A stretch of DNA of 64,000 bases from Chelonoidis abingdonii (lineage: Eukaryota > Chordata > Testudines > Testudinidae). Under the pieces are notes generated by a model that worked only from the letters and a program-made list of their open reading frames with translations, ran no database searches and had not been told where the DNA came from. Where the stretch lies: contig NC_133782.1 of assembly GCF_003597395.2 (NCBI RefSeq), forward strand, positions 10,507,126-10,571,125, in the 5' to 3' direction. Positions 1 to 12,985 of the stretch are shown here, piece after piece; position 1 is the first letter of the stretch, and each line of letters opens with the position of its first letter. Both the position numbers and the translations under genes were made by a program.

Positions 1-414
1 CAAATATACCAATATATGTTGGTGGTTCTTATCTAAACACTTAGTTTTGACTGAATTGCCTTGACTCGTTAGAAGATTACAAAATGAAACATTTCAACCT
101 TATTGAAATGATCCACATTGACAATGTCCTGTCAAAAACTTTAGTGAACTTGATACGTTCTCAGGAAATGTTTCGGTGTAGTCAAATCAATATTTTCTGA
201 TGGAGAACTGTTCCAGTAAAAAAATCTTGACCAGCACTAGTCTGGAGTAACTGGGCCTTGCTGTCCATCTCCCATTTTACATCACGGGGCAGTGTATAGC
301 ATGCATAGATGTAATTTACGCTCACTTTAAGACCACTTGGTGCAGCCAAAGCATCCAGGGTCCCTCGTGTAAATGAGAATTCAGCCATTGACTTCAATGG
401 TGGTGTTCTAGATT

Positions 415-699
415 GAGGGCAGTTCCAGGCCCCAGCACGCCAAGTGCGTGCTTGGGGCGGCAAGCCACTGGGGGCGCTCTGCCGGTCGCTGCGAGGGCGG
501 CAGGCAGGCTGCCTTGGGCGGCTTGCCTGTGGAGGGTCCGCTGGTCCTGCGGCTTTGGTGGACCTCCCGCAGGCTTGCCTGCGGAGGGTCTGTGGGAGGT
601 CCGCTGAAGCCGCGGGACCAGCAGACCCTCCACAGGCAAGCCGCCGAAGGCAGCCTGCCTGCCGTGCTTGGGGCGGCAAAATGCGTAGGGCCACCCCTA
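415..699. mobile_element. Non-autonomous hAT-like element, GC-rich palindromic family
   Basis: A 285-bp element is flanked by a perfect 8-bp duplication TCTAGATT (407-414 and 700-707), the size expected of hAT transposons. Its ends (GAGGGCAGTTCCAGG and GGGCCACCCCTA) are decayed forms of the CAGGGGCGGCTCC termini seen at 52990-53213. The interior is GC-rich with long inverted arms (about 497-558 against 613-672). The open frames across it are by-products of its composition. Confidence 0.88.
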
Positions 700-2164
700 T
701 CTAGATTTATATCTATGTAGCTAAGATCAGAATCTGATCTTTATATTTTCAACACAGGGAAAGACTTTCTTGCAAACCTGTTTGTAACCTTGTGTTCTTT
801 CAAAATATATCAGCCTTACTGCCCCTTTTGTTACCATATGAGGTTGTGAAAGTACTTTGCTTAAAACCTCCATTGCTTTAGCTAGAATCCAGCTTTGTTC
901 TTAGCTGTCTGGCCTGTTTTAAAGCTCTCGCCAATTGTGACAAACCCAGGTCTTACAACTGAGACAGAACAAACCGTTTCAAAGTAAAATATGCTTGTTC
1001 CCCCAACACCAGCCTGCCAAACTGTCACATTTATTTTGTTATAGGTCATATATCTCACCACAGGAACAGCATGTGGGAGCTTAACTGAACCTTTGCAAAG
1101 CAACGTGTATTCCTGCATGTCACTTTCAAAGTTTCATCAAAAAGAATAACTGTCCCTTTAGCTAGGCTCTGTATCTCCTGAATAACTGATAGCTCCATTG
1201 ATATCTTTAAGATTGGCTTAAAGATCAACATCCAGGAAAAGTCCTTGGCCTTTTAGGATCCAGAGGGTTCCAAATTGAAATGTATGTGTGCTGAAGAATA
1301 TCCACTGTGCTCAGAAACCCCATGTGCACCAGAACGCCCTTTGGTTGACCTGCTCCGTTGCCTTTCCAGGAAAGGTTGGGGGCCATAATCTCCAGTGGAG
1401 CTGTGCCAATTTACTCCACCTAAGTCAGTGAGGCTATGCTGACTAGCACCAGCTGAGATAATACCACTGCCTGATTGGACCAAATGCTGTTTCATCAGTA
1501 TTCAGGCCCACTCCTATGACACACACAACCAAACCCCATGGAGGAGCTAAGCAGAGCAGTGAAAGCCTGCCTGCCCCCCCCGCTCCATCCCTGGTAGTTC
1601 CTCAGCAAGCTAGAAAAAGCAATGCTGGTTATTTCTTTATAAGCGCATCCTCCCGTGATCTATCACTCCATCAAGCAGCCGCATGCTAGTCCTAGTGCTG
1701 CAGGTGTGGCCTCTTGGGAGTATGTTCCTTTAATGCATATATTGGGCTAGACTGATCAGCCCATGCATAAGTGTGCATGTACCTGGTGAGTGGGAGCACA
1801 CCCAGAGCCTTTCCACACCTTGTGTGGCTGATAGCAGGGCAGAGCCCGAGAGCAGCCCATCAATGGGGATATCTGCTCCTCCTCCTGACCGTGAACAAAT
1901 TGCCAGAATGGGGGCTGGGAAGAACAGAGGCTACATCTCTTCCTCTATCCCTTTCCTTCTGCTCCCACCCAGTCTGTGGAGAGGGGCTGGTACACTGGGG
2001 GCACCAATTTGCTCCATTTATTAGAATGTGACCCTCCCACCCCACTCTGGGTATAGGAGCAGCCTCAGCAGCCATGAGTAAAATGTGGTGCAGTGAAGCT
2101 AAGCAATGGACTTAAGGTCTCACTAGTAAAAATGAGAGTGGAAGCCAGGAGTCCTGGCCTCCAG

Positions 2165-2290
2165 ACTCATAGACTCTAGGGCCAGAAGGGACCATCATGA
2201 TCACCTAGACTGACCTCCTGCACCTTGCAGGCCACAGAACCTCGCCTACCCAGTCCTGTTCTAATCAGGAGTATGCTAAACACCCTGCCT
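2165..2290 (-). mobile_element. CR1 LINE 3' end fragment
   Basis: The plus strand starts with CATAGACTCTAGGGCCAGAA and continues GGGACCATCATGATCACCTA, which is the reverse complement of a typical sauropsid CR1 3' end. It is short and truncated, so this is a dead copy. Confidence 0.75.
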
Positions 2291-2976
2291 ATATTAATCA
2301 CACTCTACATTATATTCTTTGTATTGAACAGGTTGCCAACACTTTTTTTTTTTTTAAATGTAGTTAACTAAATGGTGGATTAAAAGTCATTTTCCTTCCA
2401 ATGGTACAGGGTGTTTCACTTGATTTTTTTCAGAAAGAAGATAACTCTTCTCTCCCTTTAATGGCTGTTATTTTGAAGAAGTCTGACCATGTTATCTGAT
2501 ACAGCAGCATTCTTATTAGAGAGAGATCCTGTCTGATACAAGGCATTCACAGCTTGCTATCGCATCAGCCTTTTCTCTTTGCAATGCACTGTTGGCTATT
2601 TATACAGAATAGATTTTTCCTTGGAACATGACTGCTGTAAAACAAAATAACCATTTTGAAATTGATGATTTCTATACTGAGTCACCAGCTTGTCTTTTGC
2701 AGTTTGCATCTTGGCAGAATGATTTTGTTTAAGGACAAAAAGCAAATCTCACCTCTTTGTAGCATATCAGTTGAGCTAGATGGGATGGACCTCATTGCAA
2801 TGCAGTTTAAGACTCAGATTTTACCAGCATGCTGATTTTGCAAGCCAACATGTTTTCTGGTTGCCTGGATACAGTCTGCTGAAAAGCTGGGTCTTTGCAC
2901 GGAGTACTGGCTCCAGCCTCAGAAGGCAATGACTATTTCTCCTGTGGGCAATTCCATCATACAGCCTGACTATAAC

Positions 2977-3733
2977 TAGGGTGACGAGATGTCCTGATTT
3001 TTATAGGGATGTTGGTGTCACTAAGGATAATCCTAAGTAACTTAAAAGGTAAAAGGCAATAAGGATATACAGTCTCCCTGTTTAGGCCTCAGATGAGCAG
3101 AAGTTCTTCCATGTTTAAACTCTAATTGACCTAACAGGCCAATAAATAGAAAAGGCCAGGTGCAACGTCCCTTATCAGTTGCCATACAGCTCAAACTGGT
3201 CTAAAGCAGAAATAATGAGGCCTGTGCACCTTTAGCAGAAGGACAAGATAACTTGCAGAAGGAAAACTTACTAATGAGCTGCCGCGGCCAAGATTACTTA
3301 ATGCACCTGCGCTTACGTAACTGCTACAGGGGGAGGAAGGAGAAGAGGGAGGGGGAAGACAAAGAAGTGTGTGAGAAAAGAATGCTGCAGCCGGACAGAA
3401 GAGGGAGGGGAAACGGGGGCTTGCTTGTCAGCGAGAAAAGTTCTCATGGATATAAAGGAACAGACTGCTTGTTTTAGGTGTGCTGGATTTGAGGCATGTC
3501 AAGTCTCCCAGCACCACTTTGAGATCTCAAATAAACTTGGTTTGCTTCTCTACCCTGGTGTGTTTATTGGCGTGGTGCACACCGGGCGAAGGACCCCCCT
3601 GCTGTTGCCCCCCTCGGGCATTTTGTGCCGGCAACAGGGACAGTCTTGATTTTTGGAGTCTTTTTCCTATATAGGCTCCTATTACTGTCCACTTCCTGTC
3701 CTGATTTTTCACATTTGCTGTCTGGTCTCCCTA
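2977..3733. mobile_element. hAT-like MITE (TAGGGTGACC family) split by an LTR
   Basis: The terminal repeats TAGGGTGAC and GGTCTCCCTA are flanked by a perfect 8-bp duplication ACTATAAC (2969-2976 and 3734-3741). The MITE body is 2977-3009 plus 3637-3733 once the LTR is removed. It matches the intact copies at 10773-10903 and 62575-62678 (GATATTTGGGGCTTTTTT, CCTATTAC, CCCGATTTTTCACACTTGCT). Confidence 0.88.
3010..3636 (+). mobile_element. Solo LTR of an endogenous retrovirus-like element
   Basis: A 627-bp LTR begins TGTTGGTG and ends CCGGCAACA. It is flanked by a 4-bp duplication GGGA (3006-3009 and 3637-3640); the duplicated bases and flanks restore the MITE sequence TATAGGGACAG, which fixes both ends. 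A TATA box (TATAAAGG, 3451-3458) and a polyadenylation signal (AATAAA, 3530-3535) are both in plus orientation. No internal viral genes are present, so it is a recombination remnant. The 4-bp duplication fits gamma-like (class I) retroviruses or some Gypsy elements; the family is not settled. Confidence 0.87.
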
Positions 3734-5409
3734 ACTATAACTGTCCTTTGAAAAACTAAACCATCTTGGAGTCCTTTTTAATATAGTACATTTTACATTA
3801 AACCATCTACCTGCTGTTTAATACAAGTGCTTCCCTGTCAGATTTCAACATTACATTTCACTTTTTTTTCCATTTCACTAGATAAATTCTTCACAGTGTA
3901 TTTGTAAACCCAAGGGTTCCTTTTGACCCCTTGATACACAATATGCATCCGCAAACATACACTTGGTTCCTCTTGGGAGGTAACTTCTACCAAGCACCAA
4001 CGAGTCAAGAGAGAGGTTACTGAAAGGTGAACAATCAATAGAAAATAGCTCTGTCCTGTATTTGACCTAAGCTGCTTTTAAGTACAGAAAACAAGAAGGC
4101 ATGATTAGACCCAATACAATTTGCCAGGATGGAAAAGGGAATGGAATAAGACAGATTTAGCTAGAACTAAATCAATGATTTACAAGCCCATATGAACATT
4201 TATTAAATATTGTTCTGTTTAAAGCAAGAAGTGCCTCGTATTTTTATGATTTCTTTCTTTCTGCATTCTTTTTCCTAAATATTAATTTTCTTCCTCTTTC
4301 ACTCCCCAGCATCCCTAAGGTAACTTCTGTACAGTAGAAACTGTGCTTTTTTGCACTGACCCAGTTTTGCAGCAGGGAAGCCACAGCCTAGGGGAAACGA
4401 GATTCTGTCTTTGAGTCTGAATGAAATGCAATGGTACAGTCGCGCTCTGTGTTGCGGAAGGAGGAGATTGTAGTGCTTACAATATTTACTGATGGCTGCC
4501 AGTCCTACCAGCTTAGGCTGGGATCTAATCAACTCTCATGAGATGAACAGTTAGGCTTGGCCGGTTCTTACAGAGAACTCCAAGGAAACACCAGAGTTCT
4601 GCAGCCGAAGGAGTGGGTGATTCACTAAATGCTATCTTGCCCAATAAATCAGTAATAACATACTCCTGCAGTGGGTGTAATACATAATCAATGGCTGCCC
4701 CTCTCATCATATGGTTGTGGTACCACAGGAATATACTGTATCTACATCTCAAAATTTCTACAGATGTGGGTATGCTGTGAAAGCAGATACGAGCCATATA
4801 CTTCCCATTTAAATAAATAGGAAATTCACGAGGTTAGGCGCTCCCCATCTTTCACCCTTTCACACAGGTGCAGCCTATCTATGTTCTGGTGTATGTGGAA
4901 GGAGGTTTGAGTTAAGGCTATCGGACGCTCTGCGGGCTGGCCTGAGCTGGTGAGCTGCTCTTTTAGCTGAGCAGTGGAGCAGACCCTCTGTGGAATCGGA
5001 GATCACAGTTCTCACCTGGAGCTGCCAGCATGCTTCATAATTACTTAATATATGAAGTGTAGTCCACTAGGGGGACATGCATGCACTTCTGCTTGTAGAT
5101 TACTAGCATCTGGAGGGTCCAAAGGACAGTATACGTTCACAGGAGATCATCATTATTCATTCAAAGATGGTTTGGGTAATAGAATAGAATCCTGTTTAAA
5201 CTATAGGGAGTAAGATCTGCTCCTCACAAAAAGTTCTCTGCTTCTTAAGGAAAGAAGCTTGTCCATATGTGTCGTGTATATGTGGAGCCAGAAGAGCAAC
5301 ATACAGTATATTCTTTTCTGATTCATTTGTAGCTTCATCAGGTCTGAGAGGAGCCACAAATCAGAGGCTAACCTAATGTGTCAATTACATAGCCATGAAA
5401 CACAATTGA

Positions 5410-5550
5410 GCCTCCTCTCTTTTGATCCAGAAGTCTCTTTATCCCCGTTTAACAGATGGGGGAATGGTGGTACAGAGTAGGTGACTTCCTCAAAGTAGCT
5501 CAGGAAGCCGATGTTGGAGCTGGAATAGAGTTCACCTGATCTGAGTCCTA
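5410..5550. repeat. MIR/CORE-SINE-like fragment
   Basis: The segment TTTATCCCCGTTTAACAGAT followed by GGGGGAATGG and GGTGACTTCCTCAAAGTAGC resembles the typical MIR-type sequence of ACAGATGGGGAAACTGAGGC and AAGTGACTTGCC. It is diverged. Confidence 0.5.
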
Positions 5551-6761
5551 GGAAGGTAGGAATCTCATGGGCTATTTTGCATCTACAAATATCTTATCTA
5601 CATAACAAACGATGTGCAAATTAAGCCCATTCGGCCATATGCAAGTTTCCATGTGATTGTGGGTTTCTTATATTTTGAAAATCAGGCCTGACATGTTTAT
5701 AAAGCTGTTTGGTAAATCATTGAAATATGCAAAAGTGTGTTTTGGGTTCAGTTTATCAGGGTGTGAGAACCAACATCCCAGCCTCATGAACTGCTTTTTT
5801 GCACAATCTCCGTTGTGTTCACTTTCACGGTAGGAATCTCCTAAATTTCAGGGTTTACCTCGTAACTGTTTACTTATGTAAACTTGTGCTCTTGGTATGC
5901 TGACTGTGTTCTATTGATTATAACACTAGAATACACAGGGCCATATTTACAAAGCACCTACCTGAATTATGCCACCTTCGACATGCATGCAGCCTTCTGC
6001 CTGCAAGGGATTCTGGACACTGCTGGATGGAATCGGGGCACTGGAACAATTTGTACAGGGGGGGTGCTGAGAGTCATTGAATTAAACTGTAAACCCTGGA
6101 TATGTGGAAACCACTTCAAGCCAGCAGGTGTGGCAGCACCCCTAGCTCCAGCACCTATGGATGGAATATGCTACTACCTGGTAGTCTGCCAACATCAAGC
6201 AGCACACAGGTAAAACATTAACATTTATGGGACTCCGGCATCTACATCCTTCAGGTAGCTTTGAAAACTCTCAGCCCTGACCTTCCCTCACCTCATCTCC
6301 TTTTCAGGCTCAGTTCTCCATCGTGAAAGAGAAACAATAAAACATTAATAATTAAAGGTTGTCTATAAAGCACCAGCCTGCCAAAGCACTTGAGATACTG
6401 TACAAACCCTTAATAAAATATAGCCACCATCCAAAACATCATGGAATAAATAAAGCAACCGCAAATAAACATCTTCATTAGAAATGTCTGAGTCAACGTC
6501 GAACAACAAGAAGGGGAGCCTCTGTTAATTTACATGCGCTTCTACGGAGTTAAATTACAGCCTTATATATAGCTCTTGCTGCCTGAGCAACAAGCATGGG
6601 CTTGTACAGACACCCACGCTGCATTCTCTGACTGATTATTTTTAGCATCAGTGACATGCTTACCTGAAGATAACTTCTACCAAAAAAGGACACCATTTGT
6701 CACATTGTATATAGTTAATTAGCTGTGACAGTAGATCTCAGTGTTTATGCCAGTCTCTCTC

Positions 6762-6773
6762 TCTCTCTCTCGT
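6762..6773. repeat. (TC)n microsatellite
   Basis: A short uninterrupted TC dinucleotide run. Confidence 0.85.
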
Positions 6774-9366
6774 GAACAAAGCTCAGTGCTAAATGTTCCC
6801 AACAAAATCACAAACCACTGTGTGGTTTGAAATCAGTGAAATTCTGTGCAGGCTGGGGGAATCCACCCACCCACTTCTCTTTGCAGGGAGCCTGGGACTT
6901 CGCTGAGGTTTATCAAAAGGCTCACTAAAATCCATTTGAACCTGGGCCGATTTTCCAAACAGAGTGGCCAGTTCCAGAAAGTATCCCAAGGAAGCTTCAA
7001 GCACATGTTTAAAGCTAAGCATGTGGGTAAATTCAGTCTGACATCAGTGCTGTAGTAACTCAGATCCTTCTCTGACTGAAACCAAAGAAAACAGTCATCT
7101 GAAGCCTTGACCAAAGTCGCGTAGCTACACACTTCCCAAATCAAACCTGATGCTTTCACCAGGAAGAAGCTGGAACACTGATGCTGTGGCCCCACCTTCT
7201 CTGCCATTTCACATTCAAGATGGGATGGAACTTTATAGACCCTGGAAGACTTTGTGTTATTTTCAACGTTTCTGAACAAACAAAAAGTTATCAGCCACGA
7301 AAATAGGCAGGTGGCAGTGTGGAGGTCTAATGTGATGGGGGTTTCTCAATTCTCTCGCAGCATGGTGCACGAAAAAAACTTGTTGTATGCACACTGAGGG
7401 GAAAATAGAATCCATGTTTCTCCTCGAAAGACCCATGTCTTTGTGCCAGGCAGTGTTGTGATTTCCTCTCTCAAGTGTCTCCTCAGGTGGGATGTGCAGT
7501 TCTGGGAAAGCAATCACAACCTTGGTTTGGTGGATAAGCACTATTTGCTAGGGACCTCTCCTCTGGGCCAATTCCATTATTTCATCCTAGCCCCATCACA
7601 ATACAGTTAAGATCAGATAAATTAGGCACTGTGGGCTTGATTCTCAGTGTAATCTACTGGTATTTTTACTGCTGATGGCATGGTGTAAACATGAGAATTT
7701 GGCCCTCTGTGCTTGCTTTTTGCCTTTAGACTCCAAGCTGTTGTTGGTTTGTCATCTTTTCATTATTGTGTAGTGCCATGAAGGATACAGTGGTACAAAC
7801 CAACTGGTGGCAAGGGTGAGCAGTTTGTGACATCTGCAGCTTTGTGGCTGGATGAGGGATATTTTGTGCCCCCCCACTCAGAGGCGCACTTTGAGGAACC
7901 ACAGGACAGTCCTGGAACTACAAAGTTCCTGGCACCAGACAGTAAATGCATAAGGAAAACTGCCTTCCAGAGTTTGCATTGATGAGAAATGCTCTTAGCA
8001 TGCTTCAGTGTACCGGTGCCCAAACTTCCAAATTGGGGCCATTTAGTGCTAAGCATCCACATATGGAATTTTTGGGGCCAGTGACTATCTACGGCTGTCT
8101 GCTTTAATAAGTCCTTACATAGCCCTCAGCACCATACCAGCTGAGCTCCCTGTTGCTGCACATCTCTGCTGAATACTACTTAATGCGTCGTGTCTACTTA
8201 TGCAAACTCCTGAGGAAGCAAAGCGGAACATGAAGTGAAAATTACAAGTATAATTTGTTCTAGGAATTCATGTTTTCACTGAAACATTTAAGTAATAAAA
8301 GAGTGTTTCTGAGTGTTCCTGTACAAGGCGTACTATGGAAGTAACAGCCACCCTGGCAGTTCGGATATTAACTTTCGAAAGAGTCTAAATAATGTCCTAA
8401 ATTAAACAGTCTTTCTACACATTGCTCTTCATTTTAAAGATCATTTTGTTCCTCTGGGTTTCCGCTTAAATCCCTTCTCGAATGAAGTACATCTGTCATA
8501 CAGAGAGCAGTTATTGCAAATAATCGTATTTGCAAATGTGGGTTTTTTTTTAATTTTTTTTACCTCTTGACATAATGGGCTCAGCTCATTTTAATGCCAT
8601 TGAGGTCTTATTATCTGCACTCAGAACACATAGTGAAAGCGAACAAAGAATGTCAGGAGCCTGGCACACTAGAACCTCAATTGTCTAGCGCACAATAGAT
8701 TATTACCAGTGTCTGCCATGGCCTGAAGCATCAGGGACAGATAAATTAGTAAGGGATGAATGTGATTGAATGAGGCAATCTGGGGAAATATGGAATACTG
8801 CCATTTGGGGAGGGGCATATTTCCATTGCAACAAGTGACTGACTTATTTGATTAGAAATGGGGGGGAAAAGAGAGGGATTCTGCCCCACACTGATGTCAG
8901 TCAGGAGCAATTCCACTGAAGTCAATGGATTTATACTGAAATAAGAGCAGAATCTGCTTAAGGAGTTTTCAGGATTCAGTTCTGACGGGGAGTGAGGAGG
9001 CCACCTGATAAGTTGAAGTGAGGAAGGGTGCTGTGGTTCTGGCTGCGGAACTATTTATCCGTGCAAAAGCTGAACATCCACTTTCTCTCCAGCTATTATA
9101 TCTATCAGTTAGAATTGATCCAGAATCTTTGAATGTTGACATTTTTTTGGTGAAGCAACGGGACCCATTTTTCATGAAAAGTTTTTTTTCCCAGTTTTTG
9201 ACTAACTCTAAAATAATTATTTCAGTATTTTCACAAAACACATAAGCACAGGTCTCCTTCCAGATGGAAGAATGTTGTCAGGTAAAACTAGGGATTTAAA
9301 GGTGAGATGGAAGTGTAACCCACACATCAGCTTTGGCGCTGGAAGCCTGGGAGGTGGGAGAAGTAA

Positions 9367-9544
9367 AGCGGCCACGGCGTGCTCAGGGTGCTCGTGCGCA
9401 GAGCAGGGGTGAGCTGGGGTGAGGGGGTACCTGAGGGGTGGGAGGTGGGGAGCTGCTGCAGGGGGGGCGCCTCAGAGCAGGGGTGTGGGGGAGGTACAAG
9501 GTGGAAGTTTCGCCTAGGGCGCGAAACAGCATTGCACCGGCCCC
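9367..9544. mobile_element. GC-rich repeat end (probable hAT, truncated)
   Basis: The sequence GTTTCGCCTAGGGCGCGAAA, then a near-terminal TTGCACCGGCCCC, matches the end of a repeat I recognise from turtles (terminus CAGGGCCGGTGC in the other orientation). The remainder is a G-rich low-complexity tract. The far end and the duplications are not visible. Confidence 0.55.
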
Positions 9545-10772
9545 ACTCAGCATTATCGTCACAATCCTATCATTGGAACAGTGGCTGCTGTGTGCTGAAA
9601 TTCATCTATGTGGTAATCAGACTGCACACAGATTAGCAATTTCCACTGAAACCAGATGCTGGATCCTAAAATAAAGGGAGTTCCTTAAATCTGAGAACTC
9701 ACTAGTGAGTTCCACATCTATAAACTCAGGACTTAAATTCAGCCAGAGTTGTCCAGAGTAGAGCTCAGGTAAATATTTTCCACTTCCCTGTAGTTTTTAT
9801 AGTATTTGGGGGGCAGGGAGGTGGATCCGGGAAATATTCTATAAGAATGTATAAGCTTCAGCGATCACCACTGAGATTTTCAAAGCCAACTAAGGAATTT
9901 AGCCACAGACTCCCATTGAAATGGATTTAAGGCTATTTGAAAATCTCAATGCATCTTTGCATAGGCCACCACCTTAACTAAAGTTACTTACTCCTGTCAA
10001 AGTATGCACCAAGTTTAGTGTAAAACATGGCATAGGTTTTTGGGGAGAAGTCCATTTTTTCTGTGGTTCTTCCCAAAGTGGGAGTCGGACATTCAGAGGG
10101 GATATCCCCAGGACACTACATATTTCTGTATTTTCAAAATGGGGTTATTCTTGACGAGTGTGCCTTTCATCATGAAAATATTTTCCCATGATATGTCTGC
10201 TGGCTGAGCTTGTTTGCATTGTCATGTTCTATTCTGGTTGATGAGCAAAGAACAAGCTGTCCCAGTGCTCATATATGCTCAGAAATTGTGTGGGGGACTG
10301 GCTCCAATCGGTTTTGTATGGTAGGCTGTTCTAGCAATCTCTGCACCTTCTGTTTCATGAGTGGCACTCAGGCTGCTGAGTTCTGGGAAGAAGGAGGTGG
10401 TAAATGAAAGCATGTCTTCAGTTACACTAAATGAGCATGTCCTTTCAGCCATCTGTAGACATTACCTACCAGATTAACAATTTACAACATAGACTGCGTC
10501 TTATCAGCTGTTGTCTTTATATTTGGACACCAAACCTTTCCTTCCAACTTCCAGTCATGATCACGGATTATGCTCCTCTGGTAGGCAGAGACACTTATGC
10601 CATAAGCCCTTATAGTGAGACTAATTTTAGGCATAATTTCTTAAACTTATTTTCCTTTTCCACCACAAAGTGGCTAAATGGTACCCACAAAGAAAGGGGA
10701 ATGGCCTGTAGCTATCCTATGTTGTGAGAGCTAGCGGAATCTCAGCACAAGCGAAGTAAGGTCAGGATGGGT

Positions 10773-10903
10773 TAAGGTGACCAGATGTCCTTCTTTTTAT
10801 AGGGACAGTCCCGATATTTGGGGCTTTTTTTATATGGGCTCCTATTACCCCCCGCCCCCAAACCCCCATCCCGATTTTTCACACTTGCTATTTAGTCACC
10901 CTA
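10773..10903. mobile_element. hAT-like MITE, TAGGGTGACC family
   Basis: About 131 bp from TAAGGTGACCAGATGTCC to TTAGTCACCCTA. The flanking 8-mers GGATGGGT and GGCTGGGC agree at 6 of 8 positions, as a decayed target duplication would. The interior contains GATATTTGGGGC and CCCGATTTTTCACACTTGCT as in the other copies. Confidence 0.82.
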
Positions 10904-11394
10904 GGCTGGGCTGGTAGTTAGAGAGGAGACCTCCATGGAGCACCCAAGTGTTACAGTAGGAAGAGATGTTTGAGATTCACTAGATGACACCTTCACACTG
11001 AGTGAAGACTGTACAAATGTCCCAGTCTAGCATCGGGGGAGGCACTTTTCCAAGTGTTTCAGATGAGTTGTAAAATCAGGCTCCTGACCGCCTATTACAG
11101 ATCACATCATAATTTTGCACATGCCACTAAGACAGTTAAGCCCAGTATCTTGGCAACTCAGGGACTTCTGACTGCCTAAAATGCACCTACACTTCCAATA
11201 GCTCAGGAAGGCAAATGGACGTTTCACATGTGCAGGGCTTACAGGATCAGGCCCATGCATTCCTCACTTTCTGTCCTAAGCTGTTGGCAAGACAGTTATA
11301 TATGGTGGAACGTCTCCCATGATGGGTTCACATCTGGGCACTAATGTGGTGACGGTCAACCATCACATTGTTCACTCTACTGGCATGTTAAATC

Positions 11395-11505
11395 CATTGT
11401 GTTTGTTTCTGCTGTACCTAGTACAATATAGTCCCATTATCTGTTGGCTTCTAAGTGCTACCATAATACAAATATTAAATAAAGATAATAAACAAAGACA
11501 AAGTA
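11395..11505 (+). repeat. Short dispersed repeat with A/T-rich tail
   Basis: The motif CTGTACCTAGTACAATATAG followed by CTAAGTGCTACCATAATACA and an AAT-rich tail recurs at 45640-45750 and, reversed, at 33860-34015. The family name is not settled; it looks like the 3' end of a SINE or LINE. Confidence 0.6.
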
Positions 11506-11718
11506 AAATGAATCCTCAGTATCCATTATCAGCATCCCGGGGCACTGTGAAGCTTAACTAACATTTGTAAAGTACTCTAAGATATTGTATTCTTAATGTT
11601 CAATCACCGGTCTCTTTTTAGCAGAGGGGCCAAATGTGATGGAGTGTTTTATGATGTAGACATCTGTCCGTTATGAATTGCATTCTGATCTATCAACCTC
11701 ATTCCCAATCCTCTAGCA

Positions 11719-11968
11719 CAGGGATTGGCAACTTTTGGCATGTGGCCCATCAGGGAAATCTGCTGGCAGGCTGCAGTTTGCCGTTCCAGGCCAATGGGGG
11801 CTGCGGGAAGCGGCAGCCAGCACGTCCCTCAGCCCACACTGCTTCCCGCAGCCCCCACTGGCTAGTGGGAGCTGCGATCGGCCGAACCTGCAGATGCTGC
11901 AGATAAACGGACCATCCCAGCCCACAGATTTCCCTGATGGGCCGTGTGCCAAAGGATGCTGATCCCTG
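11719..11968. mobile_element. Non-autonomous hAT-like element
   Basis: A 250-bp element runs from CAGGGATTGGCAACTTTTGG to GCTGATCCCTG, with inverted inner ends (GGCATGTGGCCCATCAGGG and CCCTGATGGGCCGTGTGCC). The flanking 8-mers CTCTAGCA and ATCTAAAA agree at 5 of 8 positions and fit the NTCTAGAN preference of hAT insertions. Confidence 0.82.
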
Positions 11969-12985
11969 ATCTAAAACAAAAGTTTATTAAATGTACAGAC
12001 TGAAGAGTTGGCCCAGCTCTTGCTTGAATAACAGCAACTGTTTCTTGAAAAAGCAGATTCCAATGATTAATATTTAAAAAGCCTCCAATATGAACTCTTG
12101 TTCAGCTTTCACAGTTGGATTTCAACCATTTTGGCTGCTATTCAGAACTGCCTATTCTAGCGTGGGAGCACCCAGCATAGATTATTTAACAATCCAGTTT
12201 GTCACAACTAAAATATTCAGGTTTGCAAATTATCTAAATTTAGCTATTTAAAGAAACAACCCCAATGCAATTTGAATCTAATGGTTTCTGTAAATCTTTG
12301 CTTACACTATCTAACTGCAATAGTGGTTTCTCCTATACAGCTGAGCCCTCATGCCCTGGTTAAGTGTTTATAAGCCATTTACTCAAAGAAAACAGGTCTT
12401 TCCTACCTTTGCAATTAGCCCAGAATTCAGCCATCTGTGGAGCTGCACCTCTGCGAATCTCTAGCCCTGGCAAAGAAAGCTCTGCTGAAGCTGACCCTTA
12501 TTTGAAACAGGGTCAGTTAAGCCCCACCAGTGCACTCTGCAGCTTTCCCTGCCTATAGTGTGGGTTTGCAGATACACTGATGGCTGCAATCAAGGGTAAG
12601 TGCAAGTGCAGACAAAGCTGAAAAGTTTGGTTAATTTAGTGCTCCTGAAAGATAGGAGCTAGAACAATCACGTGACTTCAAGGGGAGGTGAAGGCATACA
12701 TTCTAGGGCTAGAATCGAACTCACTGCATTAAGTTTTGCTTTTTATTTTAGGGTGGAATAGCCTGATTCAAGGAGGAGATCGGGTGACCTGCACAAAGTG
12801 TGTGAGCTCAGAGATCAAATGCAAAGCATAGCTCTGAAGCCAAGGTTGCTGTCTGGTGTTGACGTTGTCCCTTTCTGCATGACTTCCCATGGGAAATGGG
12901 CTAAGGGACATGTGTATAGTGAGGTGAGGTGCAAAGGAGATGTCATTATAAAGATTGCCCCCCTCCGTCTCTTAAACTGACTTAC

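Larger units (their letters stand above)
1..12985 (-). other. PHACTR3: PHACTR3 intron after the first C-terminal RPEL exon (incomplete)
   Basis: No coding exon was recognised here. The contents are two hAT-like elements (415-699 and 11719-11968), a CR1 end near 2.2 kb, an LTR nested in a MITE (2977-3733), a MITE copy (10773-10903), a GC-rich repeat end (about 9.4 kb), a 3'-tail repeat (about 11.4 kb), a MIR-like piece near 5.4 kb, a TC microsatellite at 6762-6773, and many short degenerate palindromic fragments (for example 7630-7710 and 8880-8960). The remainder is unremarkable unique-looking DNA. Confidence 0.75.

Noticed and set aside
182..694. 170-residue open frame on the minus strand
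   Set aside because: It lies across the GC-rich palindromic hAT-like element and its flank; the residues (P, A, R, Q rich) reflect composition and match no family I know.
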